The notes under the pieces were generated by a model that was not told where the DNA came from, made no database searches, and saw only the letters and a list, made by a program, of their open reading frames with translations. The position numbers and the translations under genes were made by a program. This document shows, piece by piece, positions 1 through 8,574 of a stretch of DNA of 64,000 nt. The stretch spans positions 124,001 to 188,000 of the forward strand of contig NZ_WFIX01000175.1 in assembly GCF_009745985.1 (NCBI RefSeq). The letters are read 5' to 3'. Every line of letters starts with the position of its first letter. Position 1 is the first letter of the stretch. This DNA comes from Microbacterium karelineae. GTDB lineage: Bacteria; Actinomycetota; Actinomycetes; Actinomycetales; Microbacteriaceae.

Positions 1-993
1 CTGTCCGAATACGGCGCCGACGAGATCGCGGGCGAGTACACCGAGGGCGCCTGGCAGGACGTCTCGAGCGGCGACGGCGTCTACGCCATCCCGGTCGACG
101 GCGGCCCCATGGGAATGCTCTACCGCCAGGACATCTTCGACGAGCACGGCATCGAGGTGCCGACCACGTGGGACGAGTTCGCCGACGCCGCGCAGCAGCT
201 GAAGGACGCCGGCGCGCCCGGTGTCCTCGCCGACTTCCCCGCGAACGGCGGCGCCTACATCTACGCCCTCATGGCGCAGGCCGGCGCCGAGCCGTTCAGC
301 TACGACGCGACCACCCCCCAGCAGGTCGGCATCGACGTCAACAGCGACGAGGCGAAGCAGGTCATGACCTACTGGAACGACCTCGTCCAGAAGGACCTCG
401 TCGCGACCGACGACGCCTTCACCGCCGACTACAACACGAAGCTCGTCGACGGCACCTACGCCGTGTACGTCGCCGCCGCGTGGGGCCCCGGCTACCTCGG
501 CGGCCTCGAGGACGCCGACGCCGACGCGCAGTGGCGCGCCGCCCCCGTCCCGCAGTGGGACCCGGAGAACCCCGTGCAGATCAACTGGGGCGGATCCACG
601 TTCGCCGTGACGACCCAGACGCCGGAGGAGCGCCTCGACGCGGCGGCCACCGTCGCGAAGGAGATCTTCCGCACCGAGGAGGCGTGGCAGATCGGCATCG
701 ACGAGGCCGCGCTGTTCCCGCTGTGGAAGCCGGTTCTCGAGTCCGAGGAGTTCGCCCAGAAGGAGTACCCCTTCTTCGACGGCCAGAAGATCAACGAGGA
801 CGTCTTCCTCGAGGCCGCCGGTGGATACACCGGCTTCGGGTTCAGCCCGTTCCAGGTCTACGCCTATGACCAGACGAACGAGCAGCTGTTCGCCATGACC
901 GAGGGGGAGAAGGACGCCGCGACGGCGCTCGACGACCTGCAGGACGTGCTCGTGCAGTACGCGACCAACCAGAGCTTCGAGCTCACCGAGTGA
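1..993 (+). CDS. Sugar ABC transporter substrate-binding protein (5' end missing)
   Basis: The frame is open from the first base, so the signal peptide and lipobox lie outside the window; 330 residues remain. The sequence has the composition and layout of the family-1 extracellular solute-binding proteins: acidic, rich in Trp, Tyr and Gly, with an internal Trp-Gly-Gly-Ser-Thr-Phe segment near residue 197. It is followed by two binding-protein-dependent permeases and a GH51 arabinofuranosidase, so it probably captures arabino-oligosaccharides at the cell surface; the ligand is inferred from context only. A strong hairpin lies just after its stop codon. Confidence 0.9.
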   Translation: MSEYGADEIAGEYTEGAWQDVSSGDGVYAIPVDGGPMGMLYRQDIFDEHGIEVPTTWDEFADAAQQLKDAGAPGVLADFPANGGAYIYALMAQAGAEPFSYDATTPQQVGIDVNSDEAKQVMTYWNDLVQKDLVATDDAFTADYNTKLVDGTYAVYVAAAWGPGYLGGLEDADADAQWRAAPVPQWDPENPVQINWGGSTFAVTTQTPEERLDAAATVAKEIFRTEEAWQIGIDEAALFPLWKPVLESEEFAQKEYPFFDGQKINEDVFLEAAGGYTGFGFSPFQVYAYDQTNEQLFAMTEGEKDAATALDDLQDVLVQYATNQSFELTE

Positions 994-1000
994 CGATTCC

Positions 1001-1032
1001 GTGGGGCGGCCCGGATCGCCGGGCCGCCCCAC
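1001..1032 (+). terminator. Perfect 14-bp stem-loop between binding-protein and permease genes
   Basis: Positions 1001-1014 are the exact reverse complement of 1019-1032, with a 4-nt ATCG loop. There is no T-tract. It sits 8 nt after the binding-protein stop and ends 20 nt before the permease ATG at 1053. In transporter operons such hairpins often stabilise the upstream message or partly terminate transcription, giving more binding protein than permease; that role is inferred here. Confidence 0.75.
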
Positions 1033-1052
1033 GGCGACTCCACGGAGACACC

Positions 1053-1973
1053 ATGACTACCGCCAACCTCACGGCTCCCGGGCGGAGCACGGGGCGGGGC
1101 GGGCTGAAGCGACAGTGGTACGGCTGGCTCTACGTCTCGCCGTTCCTCGTCATCTTCGCCCTCTTCCTCCTCATCCCGCTCGGGTACGCCTTCTGGATGA
1201 GCCTGTTCGAGTCGACCCTCGCCGGCGGCGAGAAGTTCACCGGACTCGCGAACTACGCTCGCGCCTTCACCGATCCCCTGTTCCTCGAGGGCCTCGGGCG
1301 CGTGGCGCTGTACGGGATCGTCATGATCCCGATGCAGATGATCGTCGCGCTCGTCGCGGCGCTCTTCCTCGACACCCTCGCGACGAAGCTCGCGAATCTC
1401 ACGCGCCTCCTGATCTTCGTGCCGTACTCGATCCCGATCGTCATCGGCGCTCTCATGTGGAGCTTCCTCTACAGCCCGCGCTTCGGCCCGGCCGCGTCGA
1501 TCTTCGGCCTGTTCGGGCTCGACGCTCCCAACCTGCTCGGGCCGGACACGATCTTCGGCGGCCTCGTCAACGTCGTGACGTGGCAGTGGTCGGGCTATTA
1601 CATGATCATCATCTACGCGGCCCTGCGCTCGATCGATCCGTCGATCTACGAGGCCGCCCGCATCGACGGCGCGAACGGGCTGCAGACCGCGCTGCGCATC
1701 AAGATCCCGATGATCTCGTCCTCGATGGTCATGGTGCTCACGTTCGCGCTGATCGGGACGCTGCAGTTCTTCGTCGAGCCCGTCGTGCTCCGCGGCGTGG
1801 CAGAGGGATCCATCAACGCGTCGTATACGCCGAACATGTACGTGTTCGCGCTGGCGTTCAACTACAGCCAGTTCAACTACGCCTCGACGATCGCCTTCTC
1901 GCTCGGCCTGATCGTGTTCGTCGGGTCGTTCCTGTTCCTCTTCCTCACGCGCAAGCAGAGCGGACTGAAGTGA
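1053..1973 (+). CDS. Carbohydrate ABC transporter permease, MalF-type
   Basis: A 306-residue inner-membrane subunit of the importer. Hydrophobic helices begin near residues 27, 87, 120, 175, 222 and 280. The cytoplasmic EAA loop, which docks to the ATPase, is at about 200-220 (EAARIDGAN). I chose the ATG at 1053, preceded by GGAG at 1044-1047; the in-frame GTG at 990 would force translation through the hairpin at 1001-1032. The next permease overlaps by one base (TGATG), implying coupled translation. No ATPase gene follows; actinobacteria often use a shared MsiK-type ATPase encoded elsewhere. Confidence 0.93.
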   Translation: MTTANLTAPGRSTGRGGLKRQWYGWLYVSPFLVIFALFLLIPLGYAFWMSLFESTLAGGEKFTGLANYARAFTDPLFLEGLGRVALYGIVMIPMQMIVALVAALFLDTLATKLANLTRLLIFVPYSIPIVIGALMWSFLYSPRFGPAASIFGLFGLDAPNLLGPDTIFGGLVNVVTWQWSGYYMIIIYAALRSIDPSIYEAARIDGANGLQTALRIKIPMISSSMVMVLTFALIGTLQFFVEPVVLRGVAEGSINASYTPNMYVFALAFNYSQFNYASTIAFSLGLIVFVGSFLFLFLTRKQSGLK

Positions 1974-2899
1974 TGTCCAGCACAACGCGCACAGCCGCGC
2001 ACACGACCGTGACCGGAATGCCGAAGCGCGCCGGCCGCAGGCCCGGGGTCGGACGCACAGGCGGGCGGCGGATCGGATCCCACGTCCTCCTCGTGATCCT
2101 CGCGATCTACTTCGTCATCCCCCTGTGGTGGCTCTTCGTCGCCGCGACGAAGTCGACGCCCGAGCTGTTCGGGACGGCCCCGTTCTGGTTCGGCGACATC
2201 ACCCACTTCTTCGACAACATCGCGGGGCTCTTCACGCAGAAGGGCGGCGTGTACTGGCAGTGGATCGGCAACTCGTTCCTCTACGCCTTCGGCGGCGGGA
2301 TCGGGGCGATGATCCTCGCCGTCCTCGCGGGCTACGGGTTCGCGAAGTACCGCTTCCGCGGCCGCGGCGTCGTGTTCGGCCTCGTCCTCGGCGCCATCAT
2401 GATCCCGCCGACGGCGCTCGCCGTGCCGACGTTCGTCCTGCTGAGCGACTACGGGATCATCAACACGCCGTGGGCGGTCATCCTGCCGTCGCTGCTCAAC
2501 CCGTTCGGCGTCTACCTCATGCGCATCTACACGCAGGACGCGGTGCCGGACGAGATGCTCGAGGCGGCGAGGATCGACGGCGCGGGCGAGTTCCGCACCT
2601 TCTTCCAGATCGCGCTGCCGCTGCTGCGCCCCGCGATCGTCACAGTGCTCCTGCTCGCCGTCGTCGGCGTATGGAACAACTTCTTCCTCCCGCTCGTCGT
2701 GCTCACCGACGAGTCTCTCCTGCCCGTCACGGTCGGCCTCAACCGGTGGACGACGCTGTCGAACGCCGGCGCCGGCGGCGAGCAGGTCTGGAACCTCATC
2801 ACATCGGGCGCCTTCGTCTCGATCGTGCCCCTGGTCCTGTCGTTCCTGCTCCTGCAGCGCTACTGGCAGGGCGGGCTCGCCATCGGAAGCCTCAAGTGA
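1973..2899 (+). CDS. Carbohydrate ABC transporter permease, MalG-type
   Basis: A 308-residue second permease. An Arg/Gly-rich cytoplasmic N-terminus of about 35 residues precedes the first helix (about 37-57); further helices start near 103, 133, 165, 222 and 280. The EAA loop is at about 197-217 (EAARIDGAGE). The ATG at 1973 shares its A with the TGA of the preceding permease. The C-terminus ends in Gly-Gly-Leu-Ala-Ile-Gly-Ser-Leu-Lys, similar to many actinobacterial MalG homologues. It forms the transmembrane channel with the neighbouring permease. Confidence 0.93.
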   Translation: MSSTTRTAAHTTVTGMPKRAGRRPGVGRTGGRRIGSHVLLVILAIYFVIPLWWLFVAATKSTPELFGTAPFWFGDITHFFDNIAGLFTQKGGVYWQWIGNSFLYAFGGGIGAMILAVLAGYGFAKYRFRGRGVVFGLVLGAIMIPPTALAVPTFVLLSDYGIINTPWAVILPSLLNPFGVYLMRIYTQDAVPDEMLEAARIDGAGEFRTFFQIALPLLRPAIVTVLLLAVVGVWNNFFLPLVVLTDESLLPVTVGLNRWTTLSNAGAGGEQVWNLITSGAFVSIVPLVLSFLLLQRYWQGGLAIGSLK

Positions 2900-2919
2900 C
2901 CACCTCAAAGGAGACGTAC

Positions 2920-4440
2920 GTGCCCACCGCACACATGACCATCGATCCGCACTTCACGATCGGGCGGATCCAGCGCAACATCTTCGGCGGCTTCGTCGAG
3001 CACCTCGGGCGCCACATCTACTCGGGCGTGTACGAGCCCGGGCACTCGACGGCCGACGCCGAGGGGTTCCGCCAGGACGTGATCGAGCTCGTGCGCGAGC
3101 TCGGCGTCGCGACGATCCGCTACCCCGGCGGGAACTTCGTCTCGGGCTTCCGGTGGGAGGACAGCGTCGGGCCGCGCGAGGAGCGCCCCCGCCGCCTCGA
3201 CCTCGCGTGGCATTCGACCGAGACGAACGAGGTCGGCCTGCACGAGTTCTCGTCGTGGCTCGAGAAGGTCGGCAGCGAGATGATGCTCGCGGTCAACCTC
3301 GGAACACGCGGCACCCTCGAGGCGCTCGACCTGCTCGAGTACGCCAATGTGCCGGCGAAGACGGAGCTCACGGATCAGCGCGTCGCGAACGGCCGCCAGG
3401 ATCCTTTCGGGGTGAAGATCTGGTGCCTCGGCAACGAGATGGACGGCCCGTGGCAGCTCGGCCACCGCAGTGCCGACGACTACGGCAAGATCGCCTCGCA
3501 GACGGCGAAGGCGATGCGCCAGGTCGACCCGAACGTCGAGCTGGTCGTGTGCGGCTCGTCCAGTGCGCATATGCCGACGTTCGGCGAGTGGGAGCGCGTC
3601 GTGCTGCACCATGCGTACGACGACGTCGACTACATCTCGTGCCACGCATACTACGAGCCGAAGGACGGCGACCTCGACTCGTTCCTCGCGTCGGCGGTCG
3701 ACATGGACTGGTTCATCGACACCGTGGTGCAGACGGCCGACCACGTCGGCGCGGTCAAGGGATCCGACAAGAAGATCAACATCTCCTTCGACGAGTGGAA
3801 CGTCTGGTACCAGAGCCGTTTCCACGACGTCGACCAGATCAGCGGCGTCGAGGAGTGGCCGGTCGCACCGCGCCTGCTCGAGGACTCGTACTCGGTGATC
3901 GACGCGGTCGTGTTCGGCAACCTCATGATCTCGCTGCTCAAGCACGCCGACCGTGTCACGAGCGCGTCGCTCGCGCAGCTCGTCAACGTGATCGCGCCGA
4001 TCGTGACGGAGCCGGGCGGCATCGCCTGGCGCCAGACGACGTTCTTCCCGTTCGCGCTGACCTCGCGGCTCGCGCGCGGCGAGGCGCTCGAGCTCAAGCT
4101 CGACGCGCCGACGTACTCCACGGCGCAGTACGGCGAGGTCCCGCTCGTCGACGCCGTCGCGACGCGCGACGCCGAGTCCGGCGAGGCGAGCGTCTTCCTC
4201 GTGAACCGCTCGCAGACGGAGACGATCGAGGTGTCGGTCGACATCGCGGGCCTCGGCGCCGTCGCGGTGCGCGAGGCGCACACGCTCGCCGACGAGGACA
4301 TCCACGCGAAGAACACCCTCGAGGATCCCGAGCGGGTGGCGCCGTCGACCAACGACTCGGCGCGCGTCGCGGACGGCACGCTGACGATCTCGCTGCCTCC
4401 CGTGTCCTGGACGGCGATCGGGCTCTCATCCGCCGAGTGA
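2920..4440 (+). CDS. GH51 alpha-L-arabinofuranosidase (intracellular)
   Basis: A 506-residue glycoside hydrolase that releases terminal alpha-L-arabinofuranosyl groups from arabinan, arabinoxylan or arabinogalactan fragments. The N-terminus has the family pattern IFGGFVEHLGRHIY (21-34) and RYPGGNF (67-73). The acid/base Glu is E173 in CLGNEMDGPW and the nucleophile is E292 in FDEWN. A C-terminal beta-sandwich completes the family fold. There is no signal peptide, so it acts on imported oligosaccharides. The GTG start is preceded by AAAGGAG at 2907-2913. It lies 20 nt downstream of the permease gene, in the same operon. Confidence 0.95.
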   Translation: MPTAHMTIDPHFTIGRIQRNIFGGFVEHLGRHIYSGVYEPGHSTADAEGFRQDVIELVRELGVATIRYPGGNFVSGFRWEDSVGPREERPRRLDLAWHSTETNEVGLHEFSSWLEKVGSEMMLAVNLGTRGTLEALDLLEYANVPAKTELTDQRVANGRQDPFGVKIWCLGNEMDGPWQLGHRSADDYGKIASQTAKAMRQVDPNVELVVCGSSSAHMPTFGEWERVVLHHAYDDVDYISCHAYYEPKDGDLDSFLASAVDMDWFIDTVVQTADHVGAVKGSDKKINISFDEWNVWYQSRFHDVDQISGVEEWPVAPRLLEDSYSVIDAVVFGNLMISLLKHADRVTSASLAQLVNVIAPIVTEPGGIAWRQTTFFPFALTSRLARGEALELKLDAPTYSTAQYGEVPLVDAVATRDAESGEASVFLVNRSQTETIEVSVDIAGLGAVAVREAHTLADEDIHAKNTLEDPERVAPSTNDSARVADGTLTISLPPVSWTAIGLSSAE

Positions 4441-4453
4441 GTTGATGCGCGAG

Positions 4454-4490
4454 CACGGCCGGCGCGGGCGATACGCTCGCGTCGGCCGTG
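4454..4490 (+). terminator. Hairpin after the arabinofuranosidase gene
   Basis: Positions 4454-4461 pair perfectly with 4483-4490. The stem extends by one G-U and four Watson-Crick pairs (4462-4466 with 4478-4482), leaving an 11-nt loop. There is no T-tract. It probably ends or attenuates the transporter/GH51 transcript before the oxidase gene. Confidence 0.6.
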
Positions 4491-4524
4491 TTCGACACCT
4501 GAGCACGGGCCGAGAGGAGACATC

Positions 4525-5781
4525 GTGAGCGGCGAACGCAACTGGGCCGAGAACCTGACCTACAGCGCGGAGCGGGTCGTGCGCCCCCGCACGGCCGGCG
4601 AACTGCGCGACATCGTGCGTGCGGGCGGCCCCCTGCGTGCCCTCGGCACCCGCCACTGCTTCAATGACATCGCCGACACGACCGGCGCACTCGTCTCGCT
4701 CGCCGACATGCCGCGCGAGATCGATGTGACGGCGGCCGGGGTCCGGGTGTCGGGCGGCGTGCGCTACGGTGACGTCGCCCCGGTGCTGGAGGAGAACGGG
4801 CGGGCGCTCGCGAACCTCGCATCGCTCCCGCACATCTCGGTGGCGGGCGCCGTCGCGACGGGCACGCACGGATCCGGCGATCGCGTGCCGTCGCTGTCCG
4901 CGGCCGTCCGCGCCGTCACGATCCTCACGCCGGACGGCGACGACGTCACGCTGACGCGGGAGGACGCCGACTTCGGCGGTGCGGTCGTGCACCTCGGCGC
5001 CCTCGGCATCGTCACCTCGCTCGAGCTCGACACCGAGCCGAGCTACCAGGTCGCGCAGCACGCCTTCGACGCGCCGCGGTGGGACGCGATCCTCGCGGAC
5101 TACGACGAGGTGACGTCGCTCGGCGACAGCGTGAGCATCTTCACGACGTGGCGGGACCCGGAAGCGGCGGACCAGCTGTGGGTGAAGACCCGCGTCACGG
5201 GTGGAGCCGCGGGCGTCGACGAATCGGCGATCGCCCGCCTCGGCGCGCGGGCCGCCGACGGCCCTCGCCATCCGATCCCCGGCGTCGGGGCGGAGGCGTG
5301 CAACCCGCAGGGCGGCGTGCCCGGCCCGTGGTTCGAGCGGCTCCCGCACTTCCGGATGGACTTCACGCCGAGCGTCGGGGCGGAGCTGCAGAGCGAGTTC
5401 TTCGTCGCGCGCGGCGATGCGCCCGCGGCGATCGACGCGGTCCGCGGGATCGCCGACGTCATCGCGCCGCTGCTGCACGTCTGCGAGATCCGCTCGATGG
5501 CCGCCGACGATCTGTGGCTCAGTCCCTCGTCGGGCCGCGACTCGGTCGCGCTGCACTTCACCTGGCGCCTCGACGAGCCGGCCGTCCGTGCGGCCCTGCC
5601 GTTGCTCGAGGGGGCGCTCGCGCCGTTCGACGCGCGCCCGCACTGGGGCAAGGTGTTCACACGTCCGGGCGACGAGGTCGCGGCGCAGTACGTGCGCATG
5701 GACGACTTCCGCGCGCTGCGGGAGAAGCTGGATCCGGAGGGGCGCATGCAGAACGACTTCACGCGGCGCCTCGGACTCTGA
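4525..5781 (+). CDS. FAD-linked oxidoreductase, alditol (xylitol) oxidase-like
   Basis: 418 residues, the size of characterised alditol oxidases. The N-terminal half is a PCMH-type FAD-binding fold: VRPRTAGEL (18-26) leads to GTRHCFND, where H44 is in the position of the covalently FAD-bound His of AldO. The C-terminal half resembles the D-arabinono-1,4-lactone oxidase domain, with a Glu-Ile-Arg triplet (CEIRSMA) and HWGK-V-F that correspond to AldO substrate residues. The expected reaction is oxidation of a polyol to an aldose with release of H2O2. It starts at GTG with GAGAGGAGA just upstream. The sugar-gene context suggests polyols as substrates; this specific substrate is not proven. Confidence 0.82.
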   Translation: MSGERNWAENLTYSAERVVRPRTAGELRDIVRAGGPLRALGTRHCFNDIADTTGALVSLADMPREIDVTAAGVRVSGGVRYGDVAPVLEENGRALANLASLPHISVAGAVATGTHGSGDRVPSLSAAVRAVTILTPDGDDVTLTREDADFGGAVVHLGALGIVTSLELDTEPSYQVAQHAFDAPRWDAILADYDEVTSLGDSVSIFTTWRDPEAADQLWVKTRVTGGAAGVDESAIARLGARAADGPRHPIPGVGAEACNPQGGVPGPWFERLPHFRMDFTPSVGAELQSEFFVARGDAPAAIDAVRGIADVIAPLLHVCEIRSMAADDLWLSPSSGRDSVALHFTWRLDEPAVRAALPLLEGALAPFDARPHWGKVFTRPGDEVAAQYVRMDDFRALREKLDPEGRMQNDFTRRLGL

Positions 5782-5794
5782 GAGGACGATACCC

Positions 5795-6799
5795 ATGGCG
5801 GTGACGCTGAAGGACGTGGCGAGCAGGGCGGGCGTGTCGATCAAGACCGTCTCGAACGTGATCCACGACTATCCGCACATCCGTGTGACGACGCGCGAGC
5901 GCGTCGAGCGCGCGATCGCGGAGCTCGGCTACACCCCGAACCAGACCGCTCGCAACCTGCGCTCCGGGCGCACGGGCGTGCTCGCGCTCGCTCTGCCCGA
6001 CCTCGCGCTGAGCTACTTCGCCGAGCTCGCCGCGAGCGTGATCGCGGCGGCGGACGCCCGCGGCTTCGCCGTGCAGGTCGAGCAGACGGGCGGCACGCGC
6101 GAGCGCGAGATCGACCTGCTGAGCACGCCGCGCCTGCGCATGGCGGATGGCGTGCTCTTCAGCCCGCTCGAGATGGGGCAGGACGACGTGTCTCACCTGC
6201 AGGTGGGCTATCCGCTCGTCCTGCTGGGCGAGCGGATCTTCGACGGCCCGACCGACCACGTGACGATGCACAACGCGGAGGCCGCGCGCGCCGCGACCGA
6301 GTTCCTGCTCGATCGCGGCCGGCGCCGCATCGCCCTCGTGGGTGCACACGAGGGCGAGATCATCGGATCCGCCGGCCTGCGCCTCGCGGGCTATCGGGAG
6401 GCTCTGGAGTCGCGCGGCGTGCCCCTCGACGACCGCCTCGTCGCATCGGCTGGCGAGTGGCATCGCGTCGACGGGCAGCGGGCGACGCGCGAGCTCATCT
6501 CGCGGGGCGTCGCGTTCGACGCGCTGTTCGCGCTCAACGACACGCTCGCGTTCGGCGCGCTGCGCGCGCTCGAGGAGGCGGGGCGCTCCGTCCCCCACGA
6601 CGTCGCCGTGATGGGCTTCGACAACGTCGACGAGAGCGGCTACTCGATCCCCGCGCTCACGACGGTCGACCCCGGGCGTGAATGGATCGCGCGCCGCGCG
6701 GTCGACGCCCTCATCGAGCGGATCGATGATCCGTCGGCGGATCCGCGCACGATGCTCGCGGAGTTCCGCGTGATCGAGCGCGAGTCGACGGGCGACTGA
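5795..6799 (+). CDS. LacI-family transcriptional regulator
   Basis: 334 residues. The N-terminal helix-turn-helix (VTLKDVASRAGVSIKTVSNV, residues 3-22) and hinge region (TARNLRSGRTG) are standard for LacI. The rest is a periplasmic-binding-protein-like sensor that includes DALFALNDTLAFGAL and VAVMGFDNVDESGY. The ATG at 5795 follows an AGAGGA site and lies 13 nt after the oxidase stop, so it is cotranscribed with the sugar genes. It is the likely local repressor of the cluster; the effector is unknown. Confidence 0.93.
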   Translation: MAVTLKDVASRAGVSIKTVSNVIHDYPHIRVTTRERVERAIAELGYTPNQTARNLRSGRTGVLALALPDLALSYFAELAASVIAAADARGFAVQVEQTGGTREREIDLLSTPRLRMADGVLFSPLEMGQDDVSHLQVGYPLVLLGERIFDGPTDHVTMHNAEAARAATEFLLDRGRRRIALVGAHEGEIIGSAGLRLAGYREALESRGVPLDDRLVASAGEWHRVDGQRATRELISRGVAFDALFALNDTLAFGALRALEEAGRSVPHDVAVMGFDNVDESGYSIPALTTVDPGREWIARRAVDALIERIDDPSADPRTMLAEFRVIERESTGD

Positions 6800-6819
6800 C
6801 GCGGCGCCTCGGCTGCTCG

Positions 6820-7077
6820 CTACCTCTTCGCGGCGGTGGCCGCCTTGACGAATCGGTGCTCGCGGCCGGAGATGGGGGAGTCCTCCGAGACGGTTCCGCC
6901 GTGTGATGCTCTGCGGATGTCGAGGATCATGCCGATCGACAGGGCGAACGTGATCCCCCAGCTGAGCCACGCGAGGGCGACGCGCCACGTGAACGGCTGC
7001 GCGTCGGACCCCTTCAGCAGGGACCAGCCGCTCGTGACGGCGCCGATGATTCCCGTTCCCAGCAGGTACTTGCGCAT
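6820..7077 (-). CDS. Small two-helix membrane protein of unknown function
   Basis: 85 residues: Met-Arg-Lys-Tyr start, a hydrophobic stretch at about 4-20, a second at about 32-53 (ALAWLSWGITFALSIGMIL), then a charged cytoplasmic tail. It is convergent with lacI and divergent from otsA. The opposite strand has a similar-length frame with no hydrophobic pattern. I do not recognise a family. Its promoter and that of otsA share the 78-nt gap at 7078-7155. Confidence 0.65.
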   Translation of the reverse strand: MRKYLLGTGIIGAVTSGWSLLKGSDAQPFTWRVALAWLSWGITFALSIGMILDIRRASHGGTVSEDSPISGREHRFVKAATAAKR

Positions 7078-7104
7078 GCGACCACCGTAGCGCGGATATG
7101 CGCG

Positions 7105-7134
7105 TTGCCCCACGAGCCCGCGCCTCAGTAGGCT
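7105..7134 (+). promoter_or_regulatory. Candidate promoter of otsA
   Basis: TTGCCC at 7105-7110 and TAGGCT at 7129-7134 are separated by 18 bp. The otsA ATG at 7156 lies 21 nt past the -10 box and has AAGGAGA upstream, so this transcript has a short leader. Confidence 0.5.
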
Positions 7135-7155
7135 GGCCTCGTCAGAAGGAGACAC

Positions 7156-8574
7156 ATGTCGCGAGCTGATCTTGTCGTCGTCGCCAATCGCCTGCCCGTG
7201 GACCGTGTCGAAGGTCCGGACGGCGAACCCGCATGGAGAAGGTCGCCCGGCGGCCTCGTCACCGCGCTCGAGCAGGTGATGCAGAGCCTCGACGGCGCGT
7301 GGGTCGGATGGGGCGGACAGCCCGATCTGCAGGTGGAGCCGTTCGAGTTCGACGGCAACCTCCTCGTGCCGGTCTCCCTCACTCGAGCCGACCTCCGCGA
7401 CTACTACGAGGGCTTCTCCAACGGCACGATCTGGCCGCTCTATCACGACGTGATCGCGGCGCCCGAGTTCAAGCGATCCTGGTGGGACGCGTATGTGCGC
7501 GTCAACCGGCGCTTCGCCGAGGCCGCGGCCGAGCACGTCGCGGACGGCGGCTTCGTGTGGGTGCAGGACTACCAGCTGCAGCTCGTCCCGCAGATGGTGC
7601 GCGAGCTGCGACCCGACGTGACGATCGGCTACTTCCACCACATTCCGTTCCCCGCATACGCTCTCTTCGCGCAGCTGCCGTGGCGGCGCCAGGTGCTCGA
7701 CGGCCTCCTCGGCGCGGACGTCGTCGGCTTCCAGCGCGTGGCCGACGCGGGCAACTTCCAGCGGTCGATCCGCCGCCTGCTCAAGTATCCGACGAAGGGC
7801 GACACCATCACGGTGCCGACCGTCGAGGACGAGTCCCGCGTCGTCGTCGCGAAGAGCTACCCGATCTCGATCGACGCCTCGCAGTTCATCGAGCTGGCGC
7901 AGCGCCCCGACATCATCGAGCGCGCGAAGGCGCTGCGCGAGCAGGTCGGATCCGAGAAGCTCATGCTGGGCGTCGACCGCCTCGACTACACGAAGGGCAT
8001 CCGCCACCGGCTCAAGGCCTACGGTGAGCTCCTCGCCGACGGGCGCATCAAGGGGCATGAGGCGACGCTCGTGCAGATCGCCAGCCCCTCGCGCCCCGGC
8101 GTCGAGGCCTACCAGGACCTGCGCGACGAGATCGAGATGACGGTCGCTCGCATCAACGGCGACTATTCGACGGTCGAGAACACCGCGATCCGCTATCTGC
8201 ACCAGGGGTACCCGCGCGAGGAGATGGTCGCGCTGTACCTCGCGGCCGACGTCATGCTCGTGACCGCGCTGCGCGATGGCATGAACCTCGTCGCCAAGGA
8301 GTACGTGGCGGTGCGGGGCGACAACACGGGCGTGCTCGTCCTGAGCGAGTTCGCGGGCGCCGCCGACGAGCTCGGGAGCGCTCTGCTCGTGAACCCCCAC
8401 GACATCGAGGGCATGAAGGACATCATGATGCGGGCCGTCGAGATGCCCGAGGCCGAGCAGGCTCGCCGCATGAAGACGATGCGCAGGAAGGTGCTCGACA
8501 ACGACGTCGAGAAGTGGGGGCGCTCGTTCCTCGACGACATCGACGAGGTGCGCCGCCGGAGGAACGCGTCGTGA
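7156..8574 (+). CDS. otsA: Trehalose-6-phosphate synthase
   Basis: 472 residues, close to E. coli OtsA. It joins UDP-glucose (or another NDP-glucose) to glucose 6-phosphate. Visible family signatures: VVVANRLPVDR near residue 7, RRSPGGLVTAL, FHHIPFPAYALFAQLPW in the acceptor region, GVDRLDYTKGI at about 272-282, and LRDGMNLVAKEYV near the C-terminus, where the nucleotide-sugar site lies. The start ATG has AAGGAGA 4 nt upstream. Its stop codon overlaps the otsB start by 4 nt (GTGA), so the two trehalose enzymes are translationally coupled. Confidence 0.97.
   Translation: MSRADLVVVANRLPVDRVEGPDGEPAWRRSPGGLVTALEQVMQSLDGAWVGWGGQPDLQVEPFEFDGNLLVPVSLTRADLRDYYEGFSNGTIWPLYHDVIAAPEFKRSWWDAYVRVNRRFAEAAAEHVADGGFVWVQDYQLQLVPQMVRELRPDVTIGYFHHIPFPAYALFAQLPWRRQVLDGLLGADVVGFQRVADAGNFQRSIRRLLKYPTKGDTITVPTVEDESRVVVAKSYPISIDASQFIELAQRPDIIERAKALREQVGSEKLMLGVDRLDYTKGIRHRLKAYGELLADGRIKGHEATLVQIASPSRPGVEAYQDLRDEIEMTVARINGDYSTVENTAIRYLHQGYPREEMVALYLAADVMLVTALRDGMNLVAKEYVAVRGDNTGVLVLSEFAGAADELGSALLVNPHDIEGMKDIMMRAVEMPEAEQARRMKTMRRKVLDNDVEKWGRSFLDDIDEVRRRRNAS

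Noticed and set aside
990-1052. GTG at 990 as the start of the first permease
   Set aside because: It overlaps the binding-protein stop, runs through the perfect hairpin and would add 21 atypical residues; ATG 1053 has its own ribosome site.
6836-7090. Plus-strand 84-codon frame overlapping the small membrane protein
   Set aside because: The minus-strand frame has coherent hydrophobic helices and a charged tail; the plus-strand product has neither a fold-like pattern nor a ribosome site.
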